40,510 bases of DNA, from NCBI GenBank assembly GCA_937907525.1, contig CALCIB010000366.1, forward strand, positions 1 through 40,510. The letters are read 5' to 3'. Positions 15,352-23,988 of this stretch are shown piece after piece. The stretch's first letter is position 1, and every line of letters starts with the position of its first letter. The notes beneath the pieces are model-generated. The model had not been told where the DNA came from, did not search any database, and was given only the letters and a program-made list of their open reading frames with translations. Source of the stretch: an uncultured Planctomycetales bacterium. Its GTDB lineage: Bacteria; Planctomycetota; Planctomycetia; Isosphaerales; Isosphaeraceae. The translations under genes and the position numbers were made by a program.

Positions 15352-18300
15352 ATGGCGAGAACATCCATGCGGCGGGCGTGTCGGGGATTCGTCGGGATCA
15401 TGGCCTGCGCGGTCCTGGGGGTCGTCGCGGCGAGGGGCGACGTCGAGCCCTGGGCCGATCCCCGGCTGCCGGTTCGCGAGGGACTTCAAGCCTGGCTCGA
15501 CGCCGGCCGCGGGACGAGCGACGAAAAGCCGGGCGCGGCGCTTGAAGTCTGGCGCGACGCATCCGGACGTCGCCGCGACTTCGCCCAGCCCGAAACCAAG
15601 GCGCGGCCAAGACTGATCGCCGCCGAAGGCCGCTCGTTCGTCCGCTTCGACGGCCTCGACGACTTCCTGGAGGCCGGGGGCTTCGACGCCGACATCGCCG
15701 ACGCGACCGCCTTCGTCGTCGCCGCGCCCGCCACCAACCTCGGCGGCTTCCGCGGCCTTTTGGCCGGCGCCGAGAACGGCGAGAACGACTACGTCTCCGG
15801 CCTCAACGTCGACCTGGGCCCATTCGCCTCGCCCCGGCTGGACGTACTCAACGTCGAGGGCTGCGGCTTCCAGGGCTTCGCCAACCTCGACGCCTCCCCG
15901 CGCCCGCTTCGCGAGTTCGTCGTCCTCTCCGTCCGCGTCGGCGCCAGGGTCGACGCCTGGATCGACGACGCCGCCCAACGGCCTCGCAAGCGCGACGGCC
16001 GGCCGATGACGCTCGATCGGCTCGTCCTGGGGGCCCGGCTCTACAGCAACGAGGGGACGCCTCCCTACGTCCAGGGCCTCCTTCACGGCGACGTCGCCGA
16101 GGTCCTCGTCTACGACCGCGCCTTGCCCGACGCCGAGGCCGCCGCCGTCCGCCGTTACCTCGTCGAGAAGCACCGGGGCCTCACCGACGTCCTCCGCCGC
16201 GTCCCCGGCGACGGCCGCCGCCTGCTGGAGACGGTCAAGAATCCGCCGCCGTTCCAGATGCTCGTCCCCGGCTTCGAGATCGTGGAACTGCCGATCGATC
16301 TGAAGAACGTGAACAATGTCAAGCTCCGTCCCGACGGCGCGCTGTTCGCGGTCTGCTACGACGGCGCGATCCACGTCCTCTCCGACTCCGACGGCGACGG
16401 CCTGGAGGACAAGGCCGAGCTGTTCTGGGACGGCCGGGGCTCGATCGTCTCGCCAATCGACGCCGCGATCACCCCGCCGGGGTACGAGCTCGGCGACGGC
16501 CTGTTCGTCCCCTGCCGGGAGAAGCTCGCGCTGGTGGTCGATACCGACGGCGACGGCAAGGCCGACAAGGAGATCGTCGCCGCCAAGGACTGGCCCGGGC
16601 TGGTCCACTCCGTCGACGTCATGGGCGTCGCCCTGGGCCCCGACGGATCGGTCTACCTGGGGACCGGCTGCCAGAACTTCGTGAACGCCTACCAGATCGA
16701 CGAGGACGGCCGCGCCCACTATGAGTTGGGGAGCGAGCGCGGGACCATCCTCAAGATCGCGCCGGACCTGAAATCGCGCGCGATCGTCGCCACCGGGATC
16801 CGCTTCCCCGTCGCCCTGGAGTTCAACGCCGAGGGCGACCTGTTCGCCACCGACCAGGAAGGGGCGACCTGGCTCCCCAACGGCAACCCGTTCGATGAAC
16901 TGATACACATTCGTCCCGGACGTCACTACGGCTTCCCGCCCCGGCACGCGAAGCATCTGCCGAACGTGATCGACGAGCCGTCGACGTTCGACTACGCGCC
17001 GCAGCATCAATCGACGTGCGGCCTGATCTTCAACGGGACGGGCGCCGAGCCTCGCTTCGGCCCCGAATGGTGGGCGGGCGACGCGATCGTCGCGGGCTAC
17101 TCGCGCGGCAAGCTCTACCGGACGCATCTGGCGAAGGTCCGCGGCGAGTACGTCGCGCGCAACGACCTGATCGCCAGCGCCGGGATGCTGCTGGTCGACG
17201 CCTGCGTCGCCTCCGACGGCGCGCTCGTCGTCGCCGCGCACGGCGGCCTTCCCGACTGGGGGAGCGGCCCGCAAGGCGCCGGGAAGTTGTACAAGGTTCG
17301 ATACGTCGGGCGCGACCTGCCGCAACCGTCGCTCGTCTGGTCCGGCGGCCCGCGCGAGGTTCGCGTCGCGTTCGACCGGCCGCTCGACCCGGCGACGCTC
17401 CACGACGTCGTCAAGGGCATCCAGATCGAATACGGCGCGGCGGTCGGCGCGGCCGACCGCTTCGAGACGCTCCGGCCCGGCTACGCCGTGGTGGCGATGC
17501 AGATGGCTTCGCCGCGCGGGCTGCTGGCCGTGCGTTCCGCGGGGCTCTCGCCCGACCGCCGGACGCTGGTCCTGACGACGGACCCGCAATCCTCCCCCCT
17601 GCCCCACGCGATCACCATCCCCGGCCTGGGGCGGGTCGTGAACGCCCCCGGCGCCGAGCGGACCGCCCCCCTGCCCCAACGAGCCGAAACCGATCTGGCG
17701 TTCAGCCTCCACGGCGTCGATGCGAACTGGAAGAGCGCCGACGGCGCTCGAGCCGCCGCGGTCTGGCTCCCCCATCTCGACCTGGCCGCCGCCGCCGGCC
17801 TGACGCTCGCGAGCGCCGAGCACGACGCCTTCCGCGGCGTCCTCGCCCAACCCGGCGAACTGACGATGAAGACGCAAGTCCGCCTCAAGGACCTGCTCCG
17901 CCCGGCCGTCCAGCCCGGCGCCAGGGTCGACCCCGGCCCGCCGCCGGAGCGACCGACGCTGGTCTTCAAGGGCCGAGCCGGGACGACGGTCGAGGCCCCC
18001 GGCGCGAGGATCGAGACCCGCGACGCGGGCGACGGCCTGGTCGAGATCGTCCTGGACTTCGACGTCGCGGACGACCGGCCGATCCCGCTCACGGTCGTCT
18101 GTCCGACGGGCCCGGGCGCGAGCCTGGAGCTTTCGTTTCGCACCGACGAGGATTCACGTCCTCGGATGCTTACGCCCGAGCGCTTCCTATTGCCGTGGGC
18201 GAGCGTCGGCGAGGAGTCGGCGCCGCCGTCGAAAGAGGAGACGTTCCCCGCCGAGTACGCCGGCGGCGACCCGCGCCGCGGCCGGACGGTGTTTTACGGG

Positions 18301-19467
18301 GCGACCGCCCAGTGCTCGCGATGCCACGCGATCCGAGGCGAGGGAGGTTCGATCGGCCCCGACCTGTCGAACCTCGTCGAACGCGACTTCGCGTCCGTCC
18401 TTCGAGACGTCGACCGGCCGAGCGCCGCGATCAACCCCGACTATCTCTCGTATCTGGTGTCGACCGTCGACGGCCGCGCGCTGGCCGGCTCGATCCGAAG
18501 CGACGGCGACCGCCTCCGCGTCGGCCTGACGACCGGCGAGGAAGTCGTAGTCGCGCGCGACGAGGTGGAGGAGATGAAGCCGGCGCCGATCTCCGTGATG
18601 CCCGAGGGCCTCTCCGCGGCGATCGGCGCGGAGGACATGAAGCACCTGATGGCGTTCCTCCTGCTGGGCCCCCCCGCCCCCGCGCCGATCCACCGCGACG
18701 ACGCCCCGCCCCCCAGGACCCGCGCCGAGTGGGACGCCGCGACCAAGGGCCGCGAGGCCCCCGCCGACGCCGCCGCCAGGCCGCTCCGGATCACCCTCGC
18801 CGCGGGGCCCAAGGACCACGGGATCGACGAGCACGACTACCCCTTATGGCTCGATCGCTGGTCCAAGCTCCTGCGGTCGGCCCCGAACGTGACGGTCCAC
18901 GAGGTCAAGGACGGCAACGGCCTGGACCTGGCCGACGACTCCGACGTCATCGTCTGGTACTCCGCCAACCCGTCGTGGAACGAGTCGCAAGCGCCTCGGC
19001 TGCGCGCCTTCCTCGACCGCGGCGGCGGCCTGGTCGTCCTCCACTGGGGCGTCAACGGCGGCCAATCGGCCGAGGCCCTGGCCGATCTCATCGGCCTGGC
19101 CTCCGACTCGAAGCTCAAGTACCGCCACGGCCCGCTCGACCTGGATTGGACCGATCCGAAATCGCCGATCACCGCCGGCTTGACGTCGCCCCTGCATCTG
19201 GTCGACGAAAGCTACTGGCGGCTGGTCGGCGACCCGGCGCGCGTCCACGTCCTGGCGACGGCCGTCGAGGAAGGCGCGCCGCGGCCGCTGATCTGGACCC
19301 GAACCCAGGGCAAGGGCCGCGTCTTCGTCGCCATCCCCGGCCATTACACATGGACGTTCGACGATCCGTTGTACCGCCTGGTCCTCCTCCGCGCCATCGC
19401 CTGGACCGCCGATCAACCCATCGACCGGCTCATCGACCTGGCGACCGATGGGGCGCGGCTGGAGTGA
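15352..19467 (+). CDS. Secreted multidomain protein: LamG-like, beta-propeller, cytochrome c, ThuA-like
   Basis: A 1371-residue exported protein. The start at 15352 follows GGGAGG by 5 bases; a signal peptide covers about residues 1-28. Residues about 35-285 resemble a concanavalin-like (LamG) module (VRFDGLDDFLEAGG, GDVAEVLVYDRALPDAEAAA). Residues about 300-740 form a PVC-type membrane-bound-dehydrogenase propeller with two DxDGDG calcium loops (D345-, D397-). Residues about 965-1105 are the planctomycete heme-binding domain with CSRCH (C988) and IGPDLSNL. From about 1144 a ThuA-like domain begins (PLRITLAAGPKDHG; VVLHWGVNGG; PGHYTWTFDDPLYR). Such proteins probably act in the periplasm on sugars and pass electrons to the heme. 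The whole is read from motifs; the substrate is unknown. Confidence 0.85.
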   Translation: MARTSMRRACRGFVGIMACAVLGVVAARGDVEPWADPRLPVREGLQAWLDAGRGTSDEKPGAALEVWRDASGRRRDFAQPETKARPRLIAAEGRSFVRFDGLDDFLEAGGFDADIADATAFVVAAPATNLGGFRGLLAGAENGENDYVSGLNVDLGPFASPRLDVLNVEGCGFQGFANLDASPRPLREFVVLSVRVGARVDAWIDDAAQRPRKRDGRPMTLDRLVLGARLYSNEGTPPYVQGLLHGDVAEVLVYDRALPDAEAAAVRRYLVEKHRGLTDVLRRVPGDGRRLLETVKNPPPFQMLVPGFEIVELPIDLKNVNNVKLRPDGALFAVCYDGAIHVLSDSDGDGLEDKAELFWDGRGSIVSPIDAAITPPGYELGDGLFVPCREKLALVVDTDGDGKADKEIVAAKDWPGLVHSVDVMGVALGPDGSVYLGTGCQNFVNAYQIDEDGRAHYELGSERGTILKIAPDLKSRAIVATGIRFPVALEFNAEGDLFATDQEGATWLPNGNPFDELIHIRPGRHYGFPPRHAKHLPNVIDEPSTFDYAPQHQSTCGLIFNGTGAEPRFGPEWWAGDAIVAGYSRGKLYRTHLAKVRGEYVARNDLIASAGMLLVDACVASDGALVVAAHGGLPDWGSGPQGAGKLYKVRYVGRDLPQPSLVWSGGPREVRVAFDRPLDPATLHDVVKGIQIEYGAAVGAADRFETLRPGYAVVAMQMASPRGLLAVRSAGLSPDRRTLVLTTDPQSSPLPHAITIPGLGRVVNAPGAERTAPLPQRAETDLAFSLHGVDANWKSADGARAAAVWLPHLDLAAAAGLTLASAEHDAFRGVLAQPGELTMKTQVRLKDLLRPAVQPGARVDPGPPPERPTLVFKGRAGTTVEAPGARIETRDAGDGLVEIVLDFDVADDRPIPLTVVCPTGPGASLELSFRTDEDSRPRMLTPERFLLPWASVGEESAPPSKEETFPAEYAGGDPRRGRTVFYGATAQCSRCHAIRGEGGSIGPDLSNLVERDFASVLRDVDRPSAAINPDYLSYLVSTVDGRALAGSIRSDGDRLRVGLTTGEEVVVARDEVEEMKPAPISVMPEGLSAAIGAEDMKHLMAFLLLGPPAPAPIHRDDAPPPRTRAEWDAATKGREAPADAAARPLRITLAAGPKDHGIDEHDYPLWLDRWSKLLRSAPNVTVHEVKDGNGLDLADDSDVIVWYSANPSWNESQAPRLRAFLDRGGGLVVLHWGVNGGQSAEALADLIGLASDSKLKYRHGPLDLDWTDPKSPITAGLTSPLHLVDESYWRLVGDPARVHVLATAVEEGAPRPLIWTRTQGKGRVFVAIPGHYTWTFDDPLYRLVLLRAIAWTADQPIDRLIDLATDGARLE

Positions 19468-19586
19468 CGCGACGCGACGCATCGAATCGCCCCGGCGGAC
19501 GGATGGCGGAACATCGACGCGGTCGCTCGCGGCGCGAATACCGAAGGCGCACCCGACGCCGCGGCCTTTGATCCAGGTGGACGCCC

Positions 19587-19790
19587 ATGCTCAGCGCGCG
19601 CAACCAACTTCCGGCGACCGTCAAATCGGTCAAGCTCGGCACGGTCATGGCCGAGGTGGTCGTGAGCGTCGGCGACCAGGAATTGGTCGCCATCATCACC
19701 CGCGGCTCGGCCGAACAGCTCGACCTGAAGGTCGGCGACTCGGTCAAGGCGATCGTCAAATCCACGGAATTGATGATCGACAAATCATAA
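19587..19790 (+). CDS. Molbindin (single TOBE/Mop domain)
   Basis: A 67-residue molybdate-binding protein of the Mop/TOBE family. The pattern is MLSARNQLPATVKSVKLGTVMAEVVVSVG, then ELVAIITRGSAEQLDLKVGDSVKAIVKSTELMI. This is the classic molbindin monomer, which forms oligomers that hold molybdate or tungstate in the cytoplasm. AGGTGG lies 6 bases before the ATG. It stands alone, 119 bases after the large cytochrome gene and tail to tail with the DUF4091 pair. No modABC or cofactor gene is close. Confidence 0.9.
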   Translation: MLSARNQLPATVKSVKLGTVMAEVVVSVGDQELVAIITRGSAEQLDLKVGDSVKAIVKSTELMIDKS

Positions 19791-19848
19791 AATCGCCCGC
19801 TGGACGCCCACGCCTTTCGAGGCCCGGCGAACGAGCGACCCGCGCCTC

Positions 19849-21603
19849 TCACGACCGCGACAGGACCTCGCGACGGGCGCGGGCGAGCCAGTCGGCCGAC
19901 TTGGGGAAGTCGGCGTAGTCCTTGAGCGGGGCCAGGAGCGGGTCGTCGGGCTTGACGCCGGCGGATTGCAGAAGCGCGTAGTCCTGGAGGCTCTCGGCGA
20001 AGACCTCCCAGCGGATCGAGTCGATGGGGCCCTCGGGGCCGGGGTAGACGACGAAGGGGTCGCCGTAGGGCGTGCTCGGCCACGCGCCGACCGAGGCGTC
20101 GGCGAACGGGTCGGCGATCTTGCTGGTGCAGAAGACGAACCAGTAGTTCCAGCCCCAGTGCAGGAATCCCAGCGCGCCCAGCTTGTAGAACAGCCAGCCG
20201 GCCATCCGGATCTTCGGGAGCGGCGTGTCCAGGAGCCGCTGAAGGTAGCGGTCGCGAGGGCCGCAGCAGAAGTAGGCCCAAGCGGGGCAATTGGCTTGCG
20301 TGAACTGGGGCGCGGTGACGATGCTGGGGACGGGCATGTCGGAGAGGCGCTCGGTGGCGAAGCGCGGATCGCTCATCGCGTCCATCACCTTCATCCACGG
20401 GGCCATCTCGGTCAGCATCGCGCGGGCCTTGCGGTAATCGGCCATCTGGACGTCGCCGTCGGGCTCGTCGGCGCAGTGGAACAGCGAGCGGTCGAGAATC
20501 CCCTCTTCTTCGAGAAACGCCTTGAACGCCGGCAGGAATTGCGACAGGAACCCGCGGTAGACCTCGCCGGTCGCGGGGATCTCGGGCGCCCAGAGCATCG
20601 AGCCGATCGTCTCGTCGTCGCGTTCGAAGACGCGCTGGGGGTGCCGCGCGCTGGTCGGCGAGGAGCTGAACAGGTGGGGCCATTCCAACTGGTTCGCCCC
20701 GGCCTCGAGCGCGAGCCGGACCCAGCGGCGGACGTCGGAGAAGTCGAACTCGTAGCGATCCGGCGCGGTTCGCTCGATCTTGAGCAACTGCGCGGGGCGT
20801 TCCAGGATCTCGTGGCGGTTGTTGAGCATGGGCGTGTAGATCACGTCCACGCCATGAGCGACGAGGTTTTGAATGTAGGCCGGCGCCAGCTTCCAGAACT
20901 CGTCGCCGCAGGGCTTGATCCGATACCACTCCCAGATGGAATCGGCGGAGATCCAGTTGGTGACGGGAAAGTCCCGCCGCGGCTTGACGACCAGCGGCTT
21001 GACGTCGACGCGGACGGGCATCTCGATCGCGAACGGCTGGGGTCGGGTGAAGTCGACGTAGCCGTAGCGGTTCTCCAGGGTCAGCTTGACGCGGACCTCG
21101 TGGACGCCGGGATCGGCGCCCTCGGGGACGACGAGCGAGATCCAGAAGACCCCGTTCCCCTCCGGGCCGACGTGCGCCCGAGGCTCGTCGTACAACGGGT
21201 CCGGGCAGAGGCCGGGGATGAAGCCGATCCCCTCCAACTCGTCCTTGGGGGTGAAGGTGTCGAGGCCGCGCATCGGCACGAAGCCGACCCGGCGGACGCG
21301 GACGCCCCAGCCGTCGGGGGCGGAGGCGTCGCAGCGGACGATCGCGGAGTTCGTCTCCAGGTTGCGGAAGCACGCCTGCAACGACAGCCGCTCGTTCCGG
21401 GCCGCGAGCATGTCGAGCGCGGTCGAGCCGCCGGGGGGCGAGATCGGGTAGACCCGCCGCAGCGAGGTTTCCAGCCAGAACTTCAGGCCGTCGCGCTCGA
21501 TCGCCGCGAGGGGGGCCTCGGGTTCGGACGACCGCGTCGTCGTCTCGATCGTGCCGAGGGCCCCCGCCGCGGCGATGCCTCGGATCGCGTCTCGTCGATT
21601 CAT
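19849..21603 (-). CDS. DUF4091 glycoside hydrolase-like protein, tandem copy A
   Basis: A 584-residue protein, probably exported: the N-terminus MNRRDAIRGIAAAGALG is Tat-like (twin Arg, then hydrophobic). An N-terminal beta-sandwich (residues about 40-220) precedes a TIM-barrel-like DUF4091 region. Barrel stretches include VTNWISADSIWEWY, GVDVIYTPMLNNRHE, LFHCADEPDGDVQMADYR with the D-E candidate acids, and DTPLPKIRMAGWLFYKLG followed by HWGWNYW. DUF4091 proteins are found in carbohydrate loci, but the activity is little studied. It differs from copy B at only 23 residues by my count, none after about residue 370. It is the last gene of the unit led by the DUF1559 gene at 25050. Confidence 0.85.
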   Translation of the reverse strand: MNRRDAIRGIAAAGALGTIETTTRSSEPEAPLAAIERDGLKFWLETSLRRVYPISPPGGSTALDMLAARNERLSLQACFRNLETNSAIVRCDASAPDGWGVRVRRVGFVPMRGLDTFTPKDELEGIGFIPGLCPDPLYDEPRAHVGPEGNGVFWISLVVPEGADPGVHEVRVKLTLENRYGYVDFTRPQPFAIEMPVRVDVKPLVVKPRRDFPVTNWISADSIWEWYRIKPCGDEFWKLAPAYIQNLVAHGVDVIYTPMLNNRHEILERPAQLLKIERTAPDRYEFDFSDVRRWVRLALEAGANQLEWPHLFSSSPTSARHPQRVFERDDETIGSMLWAPEIPATGEVYRGFLSQFLPAFKAFLEEEGILDRSLFHCADEPDGDVQMADYRKARAMLTEMAPWMKVMDAMSDPRFATERLSDMPVPSIVTAPQFTQANCPAWAYFCCGPRDRYLQRLLDTPLPKIRMAGWLFYKLGALGFLHWGWNYWFVFCTSKIADPFADASVGAWPSTPYGDPFVVYPGPEGPIDSIRWEVFAESLQDYALLQSAGVKPDDPLLAPLKDYADFPKSADWLARARREVLSRS

Positions 21604-21648
21604 GGCCGTTCCTCACCAGTCGGGTTCGAATCCGTTATCTCCTGACCG

Positions 21649-23403
21649 TCACGACCGCGACAGCACCTCGCGACGGGCGCGGGCGAGCCAGTCGGCCGAC
21701 TTGGGGAAGTCGGCGTAGTCCTTGAGCGGGGCCAGGAGCGGGTCGTCGGGCTTGACGCCGGCGGATTGCAGAAGCGCGTAGTCCTGGAGGCTCTCGGCGA
21801 AGACCTCCCAGCGGATCGAGTCGATGGGGCCCTCGGGGCCGGGGTAGACGACGAAGGGGTCGCCGTAGGGCGTGCTCGGCCACGCGCCGACCGAGGCGTC
21901 GGCGAACGGGTCGGCGATCTTGCTGGTGCAGAAGACGAACCAGTAGTTCCAGCCCCAGTGCAGGAATCCCAGCGCGCCCAGCTTGTAGAACAGCCAGCCG
22001 GCCATCCGGATCTTCGGGAGCGGCGTGTCCAGGAGCCGCTGAAGGTAGCGGTCGCGAGGGCCGCAGCAGAAGTAGGCCCAAGCGGGGCAATTGGCTTGCG
22101 TGAACTGGGGCGCGGTGACGATGCTGGGGACGGGCATGTCGGAGAGGCGCTCGGTGGCGAAGCGCGGATCGCTCATCGCGTCCATCACCTTCATCCACGG
22201 GGCCATCTCGGTCAGCATCGCGCGGGCCTTGCGGTAATCGGCCATCTGGACGTCGCCGTCGGGCTCGTCGGCGCAGTGGAACAGCGAGCGGTCGAGGATC
22301 TTCTCCTCTTCCAGAAACGCCTTGAACGCCGGCAGGAATTGCGCGAGGAACGCGCGGTAGACCTCGCCCGTCGCGGGGATCTCGGGCGCCCAGAGCATCG
22401 GGCCGATCGTCTCGTCGTCGCGCTCGAAGACGCGCTGGGGGTGCCGCGCGCTGGTCGGCGCGGGCGTGAACAGGTGGGGCCATTCCAGTTGGTTCGCGCC
22501 GGCGGCAAGCGCGATCCGGACCCAGCGGCGGACGTCGGAGAAGTCGAACTCGTAGCGATCCGGCGCGATCCGCTTGACCTTGAGCAACTGCGCGGGGCGT
22601 TCCAGGATCTCGTGGCGGTTGTTGAGCATGGGCGTGTAGATCACGTCCACGCCATGAGCGACGAGGTTTTGAATGTAGGCCGGCGCCAGCTTCCAGAACT
22701 CGTCGCCGCAGGGCTTGATCCGATACCACTCCCAGATGGAATCGGCGGAGATCCAGTTGGTGACGGGAAAGTCCCGCCGCGGCTTGACGACCAGCGGCTT
22801 GACGTCGACGCGGACGGGCATCTCGATCGTACACGGCTCGGGTCGGGTGAAGTCGGCGTAGCCGTAGCGGTTCTCCAGGGTCAGCTTGACGCGGACTTCG
22901 TGGACGCCGGGATCGGCGCCCTCGGGGACGACGAGCGAGATCCAGAAGACGCCGTTGGATTCCGGCCCGACGTGGGTCTCGACTTCATCGTAAAGCGGGT
23001 CGGGGCAGAGGCCGGGAATGAAGCCGATCCCCTCCAACTCGTCCTTGGGGGTGAAGGTGTCGAGGTTCCGCATCGGCACGAAGCCGACCCGGCGGACGCG
23101 GACGCCCCAGCCGTCGGGGGCGGAGGCGTCGCAGCGGACGATCGCGGAGTTCGTCTCCAGGTTGCGGAAGCACGCCTGCAACGACAGCCGCTCGTTCCGG
23201 GCCGCGAGCATGTCGAGCGCGGTCGAGCCGCCGGGGGGCGAGATCGGGTAGACCCGCCGCAGCGAGGTTTCCAGCCAGAACTTCAGGCCGTCGCGCTCGA
23301 TCGCCGCGAGGGGAGCCTCGGGTTCGGACGACCGCGTCGTCGTCTCGATGGCGCCGAGGGCTCCCGCCGCGGCCAATCCTCGGATCGCGTCTCGTCGATT
23401 CAC
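21649..23403 (-). CDS. DUF4091 glycoside hydrolase-like protein, tandem copy B
   Basis: A 584-residue near-twin of copy A (about 96% identical), with the same Tat-like N-terminus, beta-sandwich and TIM-barrel-like region including LFHCADEPDGDVQ. The start codon is GTG, where copy A has ATG; GAGGAACGGCC precedes both. The changes cluster on two surfaces. One is in the beta-sandwich (DEVETHVGPESNG against DEPRAHVGPEGNG). The other is before and after the stretch LFTPAPTSARH (copy A: LFSSSPTSARH) in the barrel. They may alter substrate recognition while the catalytic part is kept. The gene starts 28 bases after the lipoprotein gene, in one transcription unit with it. Confidence 0.85.
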   Translation of the reverse strand: MNRRDAIRGLAAAGALGAIETTTRSSEPEAPLAAIERDGLKFWLETSLRRVYPISPPGGSTALDMLAARNERLSLQACFRNLETNSAIVRCDASAPDGWGVRVRRVGFVPMRNLDTFTPKDELEGIGFIPGLCPDPLYDEVETHVGPESNGVFWISLVVPEGADPGVHEVRVKLTLENRYGYADFTRPEPCTIEMPVRVDVKPLVVKPRRDFPVTNWISADSIWEWYRIKPCGDEFWKLAPAYIQNLVAHGVDVIYTPMLNNRHEILERPAQLLKVKRIAPDRYEFDFSDVRRWVRIALAAGANQLEWPHLFTPAPTSARHPQRVFERDDETIGPMLWAPEIPATGEVYRAFLAQFLPAFKAFLEEEKILDRSLFHCADEPDGDVQMADYRKARAMLTEMAPWMKVMDAMSDPRFATERLSDMPVPSIVTAPQFTQANCPAWAYFCCGPRDRYLQRLLDTPLPKIRMAGWLFYKLGALGFLHWGWNYWFVFCTSKIADPFADASVGAWPSTPYGDPFVVYPGPEGPIDSIRWEVFAESLQDYALLQSAGVKPDDPLLAPLKDYADFPKSADWLARARREVLSRS

Positions 23404-23431
23404 GGCCGTTCCTCCCTTGGTTCGCGTCCCG

Positions 23432-23920
23432 CTACCGCTTCAGGTCGAAATCGAGGACCGCCGATTTGCCGTCGACCTCGCGGTCGAAGGTCTCCATGAC
23501 GACGACCGGCTTGGTCTTCCTGGCGCCCTTCTTGACGGAGGCCGCGGTCAGTTCGGCCTGGCGCCGCATCGCGGCCTTGGCGCGCTCCTCGGAGAACTCG
23601 CCGGAGTCGTCCGCGTCGTCGACCTCGGTCTGGCCGACGGTCTTGCTGACCTGGACGGAGTAGTTCCCCTTGGCCACGCCGGATCGGCCGCGATACATGA
23701 TTTTATAGTTCCCCTCCTTGCCCGTCACGTCGGAGCCGGGGGTGTCGGGGACGTTCCCCTTGGGGCTGAAGATGACCTTGGCGCCGTCGAGCGGCTTGCC
23801 GTCGAGCGTGACGGTGCCGGTCACGGGGACCAGGGCGTAGTAGTCGGTCTCGTCTCCGCTGCCGCATCCCGTCGCCAGGACGGCGGCGAGCGCGACGGCG
23901 GCGAATCTTCGGGTCGTCAC
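23432..23920 (-). CDS. Transthyretin-like (carboxypeptidase-regulatory-like) lipoprotein
   Basis: A 162-residue protein with a lipoprotein-type signal: TRRFAAVALAAVLATGC, lipid Cys at 19. Next comes the immunoglobulin-like planctomycete module VTGTVTLDGKPLDGAKVIFSP, then GNYKIMYRG and GNYSVQVSKT. This is followed by a charged, Glu/Lys-rich segment (about 95-140) and a short C-terminal strand. Such lipoproteins very often follow DUF1559 genes in planctomycetes; their role is not known but is probably structural in the envelope. The start is GTG at 23920, chosen because GGGAGG lies just upstream and because the lipobox then falls in the right place. The DUF1559 gene ends 68 bases upstream. Confidence 0.8.
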   Translation of the reverse strand: MTTRRFAAVALAAVLATGCGSGDETDYYALVPVTGTVTLDGKPLDGAKVIFSPKGNVPDTPGSDVTGKEGNYKIMYRGRSGVAKGNYSVQVSKTVGQTEVDDADDSGEFSEERAKAAMRRQAELTAASVKKGARKTKPVVVMETFDREVDGKSAVLDFDLKR

Positions 23921-23988
23921 GGTGGTCCTCCCGGTGCGGCCGCGGCGCGGGACGGTCGCGGCGCCGTCCCGAGCCCGGCCGTCGTCGA

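Larger units (their letters stand above)
19849..23414. repeat. Tandem direct duplication of a DUF4091 gene with mosaic identity
   Basis: Unit A (19849-21614) and unit B (21649-23414) are aligned at a constant offset of 1800 bases without gaps. Identity starts exactly at the stop codon and ends 11 bases upstream of the start codon, including the ribosome-binding site. Unrelated sequence (21615-21648) separates them. Bases 19864-20496 are identical to 21664-22296 (633 bases), including all third positions. The stretches 20497-20790 and 21028-21270 differ at many sites. The pattern fits duplication followed by partial gene conversion. Confidence 0.95.

Noticed and set aside
15160..17877. Open frame of 905 codons on the minus strand
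   Set aside because: It is antisense to the propeller/cytochrome fusion gene, which has a signal peptide, ribosome-binding site and clear domains.
21615..21648. GGTTCGAATCC in the spacer between the DUF4091 copies, like a tRNA T-loop
   Set aside because: Only two base pairs of a T-stem form and no acceptor, D or anticodon arm surrounds it, so it is not a tRNA or a clear tRNA remnant.
19849..23414. Tandem DUF4091 copies as a mobile element
   Set aside because: The direct repeat has no transposase, terminal inverted repeats or target duplications. The unit is just the gene with its ribosome-binding site.
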